Part shown: piece by piece, positions 53,263-61,764 of the stretch
Layout: each line of letters begins with the position of its first letter
How positions within the stretch are numbered: the stretch's first letter is position 1
Source of the DNA: Oleiagrimonas sp963747595
GTDB taxonomy: Bacteria; Pseudomonadota; Gammaproteobacteria; Xanthomonadales; Rhodanobacteraceae
Length of the DNA: 64,000 bases
Assembly: GCA_963747595.1 (NCBI GenBank)
Contig: CAVVFO010000002.1
Coordinates: forward strand, 992,001 to 1,056,000
Direction of reading: 5' to 3'
Made by a program: the position numbers and the translations under genes
The notes under the pieces: generated by a model
Database searches by the model: none
What the model was told of the DNA's origin: nothing
The model's input: the letters and a program-made list of their open reading frames with translations, nothing else

Positions 53263-54447
53263 ATGTCCACCACCAGCTATCACCACGGCGCCACCGTCAC
53301 GGAAGTGGACGGCGCCCCCATCGCAATCTCCGAAGCCAGTACCGCCGTGATCGGCTTTGTCGCCACCGCCAGCGACGCCGACGAAACCGCATTTCCGCTC
53401 AACACGCCGGTGCTCATCACCAGCCCGCAGACGGGCTTGGCCAAGGCCGGGACATCGGGCACGCTGGGCAGCACGCTGCAGGCCATCGCCAACCACATCA
53501 GCAGCGGCCAGATCGTCGTCGTGCGGGTGGAGGAAGGCGACGACGCCGACGGCACCAACACCAACGTCATCGGCGGCACGGACGAAAACGGCGCATACAC
53601 CGGCATGAAGGCCCTGCTGGTGGCCAAGTCCAGGCTCGGCGTCACGCCCAAGATTCTGGGCGCGCCGGGGCTGGATACGCAGCCTGTCGCCACCGCGCTG
53701 GTGTCCGTGGCTCAACAGCTGCGCGCCATGATCTACGCCGGCTGCAACGGCTGCGCCACGCTCACCGACGCCACCGCCTACCGCGAGAACTTCAGCGCAC
53801 GCGAGTTGATGCTGATCTGGCCCAACTTCCAGGCCTTCGACACCGCCAGCTCCAGCACCGTGGAACTGCCCGCCGCCGCCGTTGCCCTGGGCCTTCGCGC
53901 CAAGCTGGACCAGACGCAAGGCTGGCACCGCGTGCTGTCCAACATCGCCGCCAACGGCGTGACCGGCATCAGCAAGGACGTGTTCTTCGATTACCTGTCT
54001 ACCGGCACCGATGCCGACACGCTCAACCAGGCCGGCGTGACCACGCTGGTCAATCAGTCCGGCTTCCGCTTCTGGGGCAGCCGCACCTGCGGCGAGGCCG
54101 ATTCGCTGTTCGTGTTCGAGAGCTACACGCGCACCGCGCAACAGCTCATCGAGACCATCGGCAACGGCGTGTTCGCCTACACCGACAAGCCGCTGCACGC
54201 CTCCCTGGTGCGCGACATCATCGAGTCCATCAATGCCCTGGGTCGCCAGATGGTCGCCGCAGGCGAGCTGCTGGGCTTCAAGGCGTGGTTCGATGCGGCC
54301 AAGAACGATCCGGCCGCGGTCCAGGCCGGCACGCTGGCCATCAGCTACCAGTACACGCCGGTGCCGCCTCTGGAAAACCTCAAGCTGGTGCAGAGCTTCA
54401 CCGACACCTACTTCGCCACCCTGGTCAGCGACAGCAGCGCTGCCTGA
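53263..54447 (+). CDS. FI: contractile tail sheath protein, P2 gpFI family
   Basis: Sheath subunit, 394 residues (P2 FI 396). YHHGATVTEVDGAPIAIS begins the protein, and ILGAPGLDTQPVATALVSV and FRFWGSRTCGEADSLFVFES are sheath hallmarks. GAGGAA precedes the ATG. First gene of the FETUD operon. Confidence 0.97.
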   Translation: MSTTSYHHGATVTEVDGAPIAISEASTAVIGFVATASDADETAFPLNTPVLITSPQTGLAKAGTSGTLGSTLQAIANHISSGQIVVVRVEEGDDADGTNTNVIGGTDENGAYTGMKALLVAKSRLGVTPKILGAPGLDTQPVATALVSVAQQLRAMIYAGCNGCATLTDATAYRENFSARELMLIWPNFQAFDTASSSTVELPAAAVALGLRAKLDQTQGWHRVLSNIAANGVTGISKDVFFDYLSTGTDADTLNQAGVTTLVNQSGFRFWGSRTCGEADSLFVFESYTRTAQQLIETIGNGVFAYTDKPLHASLVRDIIESINALGRQMVAAGELLGFKAWFDAAKNDPAAVQAGTLAISYQYTPVPPLENLKLVQSFTDTYFATLVSDSSAA

Positions 54448-54507
54448 CCACCTGCCGCCGGCCGAGCCGGCGGCGCCCCTTTCCCGCCACGCTGAGGACC
54501 GCCCATC

Positions 54508-55014
54508 GTGAACCTGCCCCGCATCATCAAGAACGCCAACATCTTCGCCAACGGCATCAGCTGGCTGGGCGAAGTGCCATCCGTCACCCTGCCCAAGCTC
54601 CAGCGCAAGATGGAGGACTACCGCGCCGGCGGCATGGGCGCACCGGTCAAGCTGGACCACGGCATGGAAGGGCTGGAGCTGAGCTTTTCCAGCACCAGCA
54701 TGCTGCGCGAGGCCATCAACGGCTTCGGCAATCCGCTGGTGGACGGCGAGCAGCTGCGCTTTGCCGGCGCCTACCAGAGCGACGACGGCGCCAGCGAGGC
54801 CGTGGAAGTCGTCGTGCGTGGCCGCTACTCCGAGCTGGACTTCGGCGACGAGAAAATCGGCGAGAAGGGCGAGCGCAAGCACACCTTCCCCGTTTCCTAC
54901 TACAAGCTGACCATCAACGGCACCGTGCTGGTGGAGATCGACATCATGAACATGGTGGAAATCATCAACGGCGTGGACCGTCTGGAACAAGCCCGCCGCC
55001 AGATCGGCGTGTAA
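54508..55014 (+). CDS. FII: major tail tube protein, P2 gpFII family
   Basis: Inner tail tube subunit, 168 residues (P2 FII 172). The start is GTG (MNLPRIIKNANIFANGISWL); KLTINGTVLVEIDIMNMVEI near the end is typical. It follows FI by 60 bases. Confidence 0.97.
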   Translation: MNLPRIIKNANIFANGISWLGEVPSVTLPKLQRKMEDYRAGGMGAPVKLDHGMEGLELSFSSTSMLREAINGFGNPLVDGEQLRFAGAYQSDDGASEAVEVVVRGRYSELDFGDEKIGEKGERKHTFPVSYYKLTINGTVLVEIDIMNMVEIINGVDRLEQARRQIGV

Positions 55015-55072
55015 CTCCCGGCGCCCGCCACCCGCGCGGGCGCCACTCCCTTTACAGCAGAGCACCCACACC

Positions 55073-55363
55073 ATGTCCCAGCCCGTGACCGAATCCGTTT
55101 CTCTCGAAAGCCCCATCCAGCGCGATGGCGGCGACATCGACACCATCGCCGTGCGCAAGCCTGCCGCCGGCGAGCTGCGCGGCACCAGCCTCACCAACCT
55201 GCTGCAGATGGACTACGCCGCGCTCGAGGCCGTGCTGCCGCGCATCACAATGCCCACGTTGAGCAAGGCGGATATCCAGGTCATGGATCCGGGCGACTTC
55301 ACCATGCTGGCCAATACGGTGGTCGGTTTTTTGTTGCCGAAGTCGATGCAGGACAACGCCTGA
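55073..55363 (+). CDS. E: tail assembly protein gpE (zero-frame product)
   Basis: Tail assembly chaperone, 96 residues (P2 gpE 91). LTNLLQMDYAALEAVLPRIT and LSKADIQVMDPGDFTMLAN match. Codons GGT-TTT-TTG near the end hold the slippery heptamer for the E+E' fusion, described separately. Confidence 0.95.
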   Translation: MSQPVTESVSLESPIQRDGGDIDTIAVRKPAAGELRGTSLTNLLQMDYAALEAVLPRITMPTLSKADIQVMDPGDFTMLANTVVGFLLPKSMQDNA

Positions 55364-55500
55364 TCGACGATCCCGAGGACGCCATGGCGGACATCGCCGT
55401 GGTGTTCGGCTGGACCCCGGCCGACATGGCCGGCATGTCCATTTCCGAGCTGACGCGCTGGCGTGACAAAGCCGCCGCCAGATGGAACCCCGAGGACTAG
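55073..55500 (+). CDS. E': E+E' tail assembly fusion made by programmed -1 frameshift
   Basis: The heptamer TTTTTTG at 55327-55333 lies in E with zero-frame codons TTT and TTG. Slipping back one base opens a frame continuing VAEVDAGQRLIDDPEDAMAD to a stop at 55498-55500, ending RWRDKAAARWNPED, a typical E' tail. The fusion would be 142 residues. P2 uses the same slippery string in the same gene, to produce a minor product that acts with the tape measure. The E' part has no start codon of its own in the right place. Confidence 0.9.
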
Positions 55501-55502
55501 GC

Positions 55503-57911
55503 ATGGACATGAAACTGCGCGTGGTGCTGGACGCGGTCAATCGCATGACGCGGCCGCTCAAGCAGATCACCGGCAACACCCGTGCGGCGGGCAAAGCGCT
55601 GGGACAGGCCCGCGAGCGCAAAAAGCAGCTCGACCGCACGCTGGCGGATGTGGACGCGTTCCGCAAGAACCGTCGCCAGCTCGATGAAACGCGCACAGCG
55701 CTGCACCAGGCCCAGGAGCGTACCCAGGCGCTGGGCCGCCAGCTGCACACCACCGAGCGCCCCACGCGCGAGATGACGCGGCAGTTCAATCGTGCGCGGC
55801 GCGAGCTGCACGCCCTTCAAACGCGCGAAACCGAACAGGCCCGATCCCTGGGCAGCCTCCGCGATCGCCTCGCTGCGGCCGGTGTGGCCACCAGCAAGCT
55901 GGGCACCCACGAGCGCCGCCTACGGACGGAAACCGACGCGGCCACCCGGTCTGTGGAAAAGCAGACCGCCCGCCTGCGACGGCTGGGCAACATGGAGCGG
56001 CGCATGGCGGCCGCTCGCGAGCGCATGGACCGCACCCGGTCGCGCGGCGGAGCGCTGGTCGGTGGCGGAATGGGTGCCGCATTCGCCGGTGGTGGCGCAC
56101 TGTACGCCGTCACCCGCTTCATGCTCCCCGGCATGGACTTCCAGTACCAGGAGTCGCGCGTCAAGGCGCTGGCGCGTCTCAAGGACAACTCGGCCGCAGC
56201 CAAGATGCTGCACGACCAGGCACGCAAGCTTGGCGCCAACACCGCGTTCACGGCCACCGATGCCGCCAGCGGCCAGGCGTTCCTGGCCATGGCTGGATTT
56301 ACGCCCAAATCCATCCGCGCAGCCATGCCCGGCATGCTGAACCTTGCCCTCGCCGGCGGCGACGGCAACGGCCCCATGGATCTGGGCGAAACAGCCGACA
56401 TCGCGTCCAACATCCTCTCTGGCATGGACCTCAAGGCCAACCAGATGAACAGGGTGGCGGACGTGCTCACACGCACCACGTCCGGATCCAACACCGACCT
56501 GCGCATGCTGGGCGAAACCATGTCCTACGTCGCACCGCAGGCCGCGGCGTTGCACGTGCCACTGGAAACCGCCGCCGCCATGGCCGGCAAGCTGGGCGAC
56601 GCCGGTATCCAGGCCAGCCAGGCCGGTACGGTCATGCGTGCCATGCTCACGCGCCTGGCAGCGCCACCGGCCGCCGCGGCCAAGGCGCTCAAAAAGCTGA
56701 ATATCCAGACACGCGACGCACGCGGCAACCTGCGCAGCATCCCCAAAATCCTGGTCGACCTGGACAAAGCCACCAAGGGCATGGGCACGGCCGACCGCGC
56801 CGCCTATTTCAGCGCCATCGCCGGCCAGCGTGCTGTCGCCGGCATGACACAGCTGGTGAAGGTGGCCGGCAGCGGCGAGCTGCAGAAGATGGTCACCGAC
56901 CTGCAGCACAGCAGCGGGCAAGCGGGCCGCACCGCATCGCGGATGATGGACAACGCCAAGGGCGACATCAAAGCGCTCGGATCGGCCTGGCAGGACTTGG
57001 GCATCCAGATGTTCGAGTCGGAAAACGCGCCCATCCGCGGCCTGATCGAACACGTGACGCACCTGGTGCGCAGCATCACGGCCTGGACCAAGGCCAATCC
57101 AGAACTGGCATCCACGCTGGTCGCTGTCGCCGCCGTCCTGGCCACTGTCGTGGCCGCCGCCGGTGCCTTGGCCGTCGCCGTGGGTGGTCTGCTTGGGCCG
57201 TTTGCCGTTGCCCGTTGGGCCATGACTGGATTGGGCATCAAGGCCGGCATGCTGCTGACGCCGCTCAAGCTTCTGGGCCGTGGGTTCCTCTGGCTCGGCG
57301 CCGCGTCGCTACGCGCCGGCGCCATGATGCTGGCCAATCCCATGGTCCTCATCATCGCGGGCATCATCGCCGCCGGGGCCGCCCTCGCCTTCGCCGCCTA
57401 CGAAATCTACAAGCATTGGGCCGGCATCAAGGCGTTTTTCTCGCACCTGTGGGGCAGCGTGTCTGCCGCGTTCGCCGGCGCCTGGAAGCGCATCAAGGAC
57501 ATCGTCGGCAGCGGCGTGAACTGGCTACTGAACAAACTGGCGCCCCTGCGCCACGCCCTGCACATGCTCCAGGCCGCGTGGGACCGGCTGCACGGGCGGC
57601 ATGCGCCCACACCGCCCAAGCTGCCCACGCAGCACCACGCCATCCACTGGATCACTGGCAACGATGCGCAGGCGCAGGAGCGCGCCTTGCAGGCCCTGAC
57701 AGCGCACGGCACTGCGTCCGCCGCAGGCGGCTACACGCCGCTGAGCCGGCGCGGCCGCCCGGTGGTGCACCGTCAGGGCGACCAGATAACCATCCAGGTG
57801 GACGGCACGCACGATCCGCACGCCACCGCCCACGCCGTGCGCGACGAGCTCGACAAACGCGATCGCGAACGCAGCGCCGCAAGCCGCTCCGACCTCTACG
57901 ACACCGAGTAA
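55503..57911 (+). CDS. T: tail tape measure protein, P2 gpT family
   Basis: Sets tail length and occupies the tube; 802 residues (P2 gpT 815). The N-terminal 25-140 is charged coiled coil (RERKKQLDRTLADVDAFRKN), the middle has the phage tail tape measure domain, and hydrophobic segments lie around 540-570 and 600-640. The ATG two bases after the E' stop is chosen; another two codons later is possible. Confidence 0.95.
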   Translation: MDMKLRVVLDAVNRMTRPLKQITGNTRAAGKALGQARERKKQLDRTLADVDAFRKNRRQLDETRTALHQAQERTQALGRQLHTTERPTREMTRQFNRARRELHALQTRETEQARSLGSLRDRLAAAGVATSKLGTHERRLRTETDAATRSVEKQTARLRRLGNMERRMAAARERMDRTRSRGGALVGGGMGAAFAGGGALYAVTRFMLPGMDFQYQESRVKALARLKDNSAAAKMLHDQARKLGANTAFTATDAASGQAFLAMAGFTPKSIRAAMPGMLNLALAGGDGNGPMDLGETADIASNILSGMDLKANQMNRVADVLTRTTSGSNTDLRMLGETMSYVAPQAAALHVPLETAAAMAGKLGDAGIQASQAGTVMRAMLTRLAAPPAAAAKALKKLNIQTRDARGNLRSIPKILVDLDKATKGMGTADRAAYFSAIAGQRAVAGMTQLVKVAGSGELQKMVTDLQHSSGQAGRTASRMMDNAKGDIKALGSAWQDLGIQMFESENAPIRGLIEHVTHLVRSITAWTKANPELASTLVAVAAVLATVVAAAGALAVAVGGLLGPFAVARWAMTGLGIKAGMLLTPLKLLGRGFLWLGAASLRAGAMMLANPMVLIIAGIIAAGAALAFAAYEIYKHWAGIKAFFSHLWGSVSAAFAGAWKRIKDIVGSGVNWLLNKLAPLRHALHMLQAAWDRLHGRHAPTPPKLPTQHHAIHWITGNDAQAQERALQALTAHGTASAAGGYTPLSRRGRPVVHRQGDQITIQVDGTHDPHATAHAVRDELDKRDRERSAASRSDLYDTE

Positions 57912-57917
57912 ACGCCC

Positions 57918-58343
57918 ATGATGACCATGATGTGCCTGGGCACGTACACGTTCGGGCTCTCCACCACCGCCTACCAGACCCTGCGCCGGCAGACCCAGTA
58001 CAAGCACGGCACGCTGTCGCGCGTGGGCGCCCTGGACGCCTACCAGTACCTTGGCCCGGGACAGGACACCATCACCCTGTCCGGCATCGTGTCGCCGCCC
58101 ACCACCGGCAAGCTGGCCTCACTGCGCGACCTGCGCTCCATGGCCGACCAGGGCGGCGCCTACATGCTGGTGGACGGCAACGGCCAGGTGTACGGCGCCT
58201 ACTTCATCGACGGCCTGACGGAGAACCAGACCGACCACCTGCCCGGCGGCACGCCGCGGCGCATCGACTTCACCCTCACGCTGCGCCGCAGCCCCACGGA
58301 GCCGGAGAACTACGCCGCCGGCCAGCGCGGTGGCGGTCAGTGA
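57918..58343 (+). CDS. U: tail protein, P2 gpU family
   Basis: Tail terminator-associated protein, 141 residues (P2 gpU 159). MCLGTYTFGLSTTAYQTL, RVGALDAYQYLGPGQDTITL and the LSGIVSPPTTG strand are gpU features. It overlaps D as GTGA. Confidence 0.94.
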   Translation: MMTMMCLGTYTFGLSTTAYQTLRRQTQYKHGTLSRVGALDAYQYLGPGQDTITLSGIVSPPTTGKLASLRDLRSMADQGGAYMLVDGNGQVYGAYFIDGLTENQTDHLPGGTPRRIDFTLTLRRSPTEPENYAAGQRGGGQ

Positions 58344-59377
58344 CGCAGGTCAACCGCTACGGCACCCGCCGCCCGGACTACCGCGTCGCGCTGGACGGCA
58401 CCGACCTCACCAGCACGCTGCGGCCGCGGCTGGACGCGCTGAGCATCAGCAGCAAGCGCCACGGCAAGGCGGACCAGCTGGATCTGGTGCTGACCGATCC
58501 GGACGGCGCCTTGGCCCTGCCGCGTACCGGCGTGACGCTCGCCGTCTCCCTGGGCTGGGCTGATGCCGAAGGCCTGCGCGACATGGGCACCTACACCGTG
58601 GACGAGATCGAGCACGCCGGCAGCCCGGACAAGCTCACCATCCGCGCCCGCGCCACGCCCGTTTCCAGTGCGCTGCGCGAGCGCAAGACACGTTCCTGGC
58701 ACGCCACCACCGTGGGCGCCTTGCTGCGCCAGATGGCCGCCGAACATGGCCTTCAGCCGCGCATCAGTAGCACCCTTGCCGCCATTGAAGTGGAGCACAT
58801 CGACCAGGACGAATCGGACATGAATATCCTGTCGCGCCTGGGCCACCTGTTCGATGCATCGGCCACGGTCAAGGCCGGCTGCCTGATATTCGCGCCGCTG
58901 GGCAAGTCGCTGTCGGCCAGCGGCATCCAACTGCCCACCGTCAGCCTCACCCGACGCGATGGCGACCGCCACCGCTACCACAACGCCGACCGCGAGCACT
59001 ACACCGGCGTCACCGCCTCATGGCACGACCACGGCAAGGCCGACGAACGCACCGTAACGGCTGGATCGGGCGACAGCACGCTGCGCCTGCGCAAGGTGTA
59101 TCCCAACCAGGCACAAGCGACGTCCGCAGCCAAGGCCGCATGGGCGCGCACGCAACGGGGCAAGTCCACATTCACCCTCACGCTGGCCACCGGCCGCGCG
59201 GACATCTTCCCGGAGCAACGCCTGCAGCTGCACGGCTGGCCACCGGCCATCGACAACACACAGTGGATCATCACCGCCGTGCGCCACCACTTGGACTCCA
59301 GCGGCTACCGCACCACCCTTACCTGCGAAACGCCGGCCAGCGCCGACCAGGCCGCCACCAGCGAGGCCGCGGCATGA
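58340..59377 (+). CDS. D: baseplate hub/late control protein, P2 gpD family
   Basis: Baseplate hub protein, 345 residues (P2 gpD 387). RPDYRVALDGTDLTSTLRPR is the start region; MNILSRLGHLFDASATVKAG in the middle matches VgrG/gp27-type hubs. The start is GTG, overlapping U. It ends the FETUD operon and overlaps a small frame as ATGA. Confidence 0.95.
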   Translation: MTQVNRYGTRRPDYRVALDGTDLTSTLRPRLDALSISSKRHGKADQLDLVLTDPDGALALPRTGVTLAVSLGWADAEGLRDMGTYTVDEIEHAGSPDKLTIRARATPVSSALRERKTRSWHATTVGALLRQMAAEHGLQPRISSTLAAIEVEHIDQDESDMNILSRLGHLFDASATVKAGCLIFAPLGKSLSASGIQLPTVSLTRRDGDRHRYHNADREHYTGVTASWHDHGKADERTVTAGSGDSTLRLRKVYPNQAQATSAAKAAWARTQRGKSTFTLTLATGRADIFPEQRLQLHGWPPAIDNTQWIITAVRHHLDSSGYRTTLTCETPASADQAATSEAAA

Positions 59378-59568
59378 GTGCCGGCAGCCGTGGCCCCTAC
59401 GGCGAGCCCACCGTGCCGCTACGCGTGCCGCGCAGCCTGCTGCCACAGATTCAGGACATGCTCGAGCAGGCGCGCGAACGCGCCCGCTCGCTCCATGCTC
59501 ACGCCGCGATGGGTTCCACACCTACCGTCAGGCGCTTGCCGACGCACTCCAGCGCCCGCTCCAGCTGA
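59374..59568 (+). CDS. small phage protein, 3' end overlaps hicB
   Basis: A 64-residue frame starting at the ATGA overlap with D (MSAGSRGPYGEPTVPLRVPR) with a helix LLPQIQDMLEQARERARSL. From about residue 43 it runs antisense into hicB for 70 bases and loses character, so its original end was probably replaced when hicAB arrived. Function unknown. Confidence 0.5.
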   Translation: MSAGSRGPYGEPTVPLRVPRSLLPQIQDMLEQARERARSLHAHAAMGSTPTVRRLPTHSSARSS

Positions 59569-59927
59569 TCCATGCGCGAGGCGTGCCGCAGGTCCAACAG
59601 TCGGTCCACCTGCGGCATGTGCACGCCCATCTCCCGGGCCAATGCCGACTTGCGGATCCCTTCTTCCATCATCGCCTGATACAGCGCCACCTTGGCCGCG
59701 GTCACCGCCGGCAACACCACAAACGGTGCGCCAGTCTCGATGCGCGAAGGCGCGGGCACCGGCTTGCGGTCATCCATGCGCGCCATGATGGCGGATTCAA
59801 TGGCATCCAGACCCTCCAGCAGCGCGGCGTCCTCATCTTCGCCCACGCTGGTCAGTTCGGGAAAATCCGGGCTCTCAATCATCAGTTCACCGGCATCCAT
59901 CGCCGTAAAGATCAACGGATATTTCAT
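59499..59927 (-). CDS. hicB: HicB-family antitoxin with C-terminal helix-turn-helix
   Basis: Antitoxin of a type II system, 142 residues. The N-terminal HicB fold starts MKYPLIFTAMDAGELMIESP and has the FPELTSVGEDEDAAL strand-helix; the C-terminal DNA-binding part has SALAREMGVHMPQVDRLLDL. The start at MKYPL is chosen over a longer frame with no ribosome-binding site. It would neutralise HicA and repress the pair. Unusually, 119 bases separate it from hicA. Confidence 0.9.
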   Translation of the reverse strand: MKYPLIFTAMDAGELMIESPDFPELTSVGEDEDAALLEGLDAIESAIMARMDDRKPVPAPSRIETGAPFVVLPAVTAAKVALYQAMMEEGIRKSALAREMGVHMPQVDRLLDLRHASRMDQLERALECVGKRLTVGVEPIAA

Positions 59928-60046
59928 GCCTTGGTTGCGGGGCACTGCCCCACCCTCCTTCTCTGTGTGTCGCCCTGTGTTCCAGGCACTGCCATGGAAC
60001 GTATGCGGGCATGGCCCGCCCCTGCTTTCTGTATGACTGCCGGGCC

Positions 60047-60226
60047 TCAGTCGAGGCCCAGCTTCTTCACGATTGCCTTGCGTAGCGGCTCTTTCATCTC
60101 CTTGGAGCCGTGGTTGGGGACAATCGTCACAATGTCGCCCAACCGTGCCTTCATGTGGCTGCCTTTCGCTTGCTCCAACGTCACTCCTTGACGCCGCAAC
60201 CACCGAAGGAATTCCGAATACTTCAC
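60047..60226 (-). CDS. hicA: HicA-family mRNA interferase toxin
   Basis: Small double-stranded-RNA-binding-fold ribonuclease toxin, 59 residues. The catalytic histidine lies in QAKGSHMKARLG, and VPNHGSKEMKEPLRKAIVKK is the conserved second half. The start is GTG with GGAG eight bases upstream (VKYSEFLRWLRRQGVTLEQ read as Met first). An upstream in-frame extension is rejected. Toxin precedes antitoxin, the typical hicAB order. Confidence 0.9.
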   Translation of the reverse strand: MKYSEFLRWLRRQGVTLEQAKGSHMKARLGDIVTIVPNHGSKEMKEPLRKAIVKKLGLD

Positions 60227-60262
60227 CGCTTTTGCTCCGTGCCGCTTCGTTGCGCACATGTT

Positions 60263-60295
60263 AACACAAGCGATGCACTTTGCAACACTTGTGTT
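60263..60295 (-). promoter_or_regulatory. hicAB promoter/operator inverted repeat
   Basis: AACACAAG and CTTGTGTT form a perfect eight-base inverted repeat with a 17-base spacer, 37 bases upstream of hicA. On the minus strand TTGCAA and TAACAT, 16 bases apart, make a plausible promoter that the repeat overlaps. HicB is the likely ligand. The stretch from here to 60432 has no gene and nothing else clear. Confidence 0.55.
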
Positions 60296-60432
60296 ATATT
60301 TATCGAATACGATGCTTGGAAAAGTCCACGGTGCATCGGCTGTCGCGGTACAACCACGCCGCCAGACTTCCCGGTCAATGAGTCCCATGCCTACACCAGC
60401 GCCGCCGAACAGCAGCGTTCAAATAACGCGAC

Positions 60433-61182
60433 TCAGTTCGCCGTTTCACTATGGGGGGATGCCGTCAGCATCACGCCGGTGAAGGCCGACTGCGATAACG
60501 AGAAATCCACGCCGTCCAGTGTGGCGTGAGCGGTTTCCGTTCCATGATTCGGGCCGATGTTGGCATCGTGAATCAGCTTCGATAGCACTGGCACAGTATC
60601 TTTCAACGTCAGACCGGGCACGGTCGCAGCCATGGTTGCCGCGTCCACGATGATAATGCGCGCACCGGATCGTGCGGACCCGTCGCCCTTGGCAAGCACG
60701 GCCACGCTGTTCACGCGGTGCGATACCGGCTTGAAGCTGCCGATCATGGAAAGATTCGCGTTGAAGTCGTTCTGGAAGGCGCCCTGGACGCCACCGTCTT
60801 CGAGCTCGCCATCGTCGCCGCTCATCCTGAACGGCTGGCTGGAAGCCACCATCAGCGCGTTGAAACGAGCGGCATAGGCCTTGGGACTCACGCCGAAATC
60901 GGGTCCGGCCTCGATGGCAGCGCGCTGCTTCGCCAACGCGGATGCGGTCGATGCCGCTGCGGCCGGCGGCTTCTGCACAGGCTTGGATGTACCGCCATTG
61001 CCTGGTGATTCGCTGCACATGCTCAAGCCAACCGCGCACGCCACCACCAGCACAATGACGACCAGACAGCCACCAGCCTGTTGCTTTCCCGAGACCCCTG
61101 GATGCTTCACGCCACACCCAGGGCACGTCTTTGCAGATTTATCGACCTGGTGGCCGCACGATTTGCACGTCGTCAGTGCCAT
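60433..61182 (-). CDS. zinc-ribbon membrane-anchored protein of unknown function
   Basis: A 249-residue protein: an N-terminal zinc ribbon with C6, C9, C20 and C23 (TCKSCGHQVDKSAKTCPGCG), one membrane helix (about 37-53), an Ala/Pro linker, then a C-terminal domain of about 160 residues I do not recognise (GARIIIVDAATMAATVPGL). GGGAG precedes the ATG. It lies between hicA and the phage repressor, a typical slot for lysogenic-conversion genes. Confidence 0.75.
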   Translation of the reverse strand: MALTTCKSCGHQVDKSAKTCPGCGVKHPGVSGKQQAGGCLVVIVLVVACAVGLSMCSESPGNGGTSKPVQKPPAAAASTASALAKQRAAIEAGPDFGVSPKAYAARFNALMVASSQPFRMSGDDGELEDGGVQGAFQNDFNANLSMIGSFKPVSHRVNSVAVLAKGDGSARSGARIIIVDAATMAATVPGLTLKDTVPVLSKLIHDANIGPNHGTETAHATLDGVDFSLSQSAFTGVMLTASPHSETAN

Positions 61183-61229
61183 GTCTTGCTCCCCTGTCCC
61201 GTTTTTAATCCCGCAACGATGGCCCGGGT

Positions 61230-61643
61230 TCAACCACCGCTGTGGTCTGCTTTTTGCATACTCTCGATGAACTCGGCCAGCTCCGGCACCGCACGTTTGA
61301 ACTGCACAAGAAGCCATGCGCGCTCCACCGGGTCGCGCTCTGCATCCCAGCGGCGCACAAATGCCAGCACCGGTGCCAAGTCGGACGACACCCCCTGCGC
61401 ACCCTCGGCGGGCGCCGGCGCAGCTGCGGTATCGCGCTCGCGCCCTAGCACGATCCAATCCAGTGACGCGCCATAGCGCTGCGCGGCGGAAACGCAGTGT
61501 TCGTAAGGGATCACGCCACGGCGGCGCCAGCTGTGCAGCGTGGTTTTGTGCTGGCCAATCGCCTGCGCCAGCTCGGTATCCGTGGAGACACCGTGCAGCA
61601 GCTTCAGCCGCTGCAATACCTCGTCCGTCACCTGATCTGTCAC
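61230..61643 (-). CDS. CI-type phage repressor (helix-turn-helix)
   Basis: A 137-residue predicted lysogeny repressor. The N-terminal domain VLQRLKLLHGVSTDTELAQA then HKTTLHSWRRRGVIPYEHC and YGASLDWIVLG is the Phage_CI_repr helix-turn-helix pattern. There is no LexA-like peptidase domain, so it is a short, P2 C-like repressor type and probably not SOS-cleaved. A GTG start at 61643 is chosen because it leaves a divergent operator region upstream; a longer frame from 61775 would overlap the opposite gene. Confidence 0.8.
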   Translation of the reverse strand: MTDQVTDEVLQRLKLLHGVSTDTELAQAIGQHKTTLHSWRRRGVIPYEHCVSAAQRYGASLDWIVLGRERDTAAAPAPAEGAQGVSSDLAPVLAFVRRWDAERDPVERAWLLVQFKRAVPELAEFIESMQKADHSGG

Positions 61644-61676
61644 GTCGCCTGGATTCCCTGTGTTGTCCAGATGCGC

Positions 61677-61719
61677 AGAATGCGAAACGCCTACTTGAAA
61701 GAATGCGTTTTGCCTACTA
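61677..61719. promoter_or_regulatory. paired 20-bp operator repeats of the repressor
   Basis: Two 20-base direct repeats, AGAATGCGAAACGCCTACTT at 61677 and AGAATGCGTTTTGCCTACTA at 61700, start 23 bases apart and agree at 16 of 20 positions. The second fills the spacer of a possible plus-strand promoter (TTGAAA at 61695, TACGCT at 61718). Likely binding sites of the CI-type repressor. Confidence 0.65.
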
Positions 61720-61728
61720 CGCTCTGCC

Positions 61729-61741
61729 TTGTGAGTCACAA
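61729..61741. promoter_or_regulatory. 13-bp perfect palindrome TTGTGAGTCACAA
   Basis: A perfect palindrome about the central G lies between the paired operator repeats and the start of the ribbon-helix-helix-like gene. It differs from the repeats, so a second regulator, perhaps that protein, may bind here. Confidence 0.55.
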
Positions 61742-61764
61742 TCCCTGAATCGTAACCCAATGCC

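Noticed and set aside
57215..58339. Extension of the D frame upstream through T and U
   Set aside because: It is a shadow of T and U; the GTG overlapping the U stop gives a normal gpD N-terminus.
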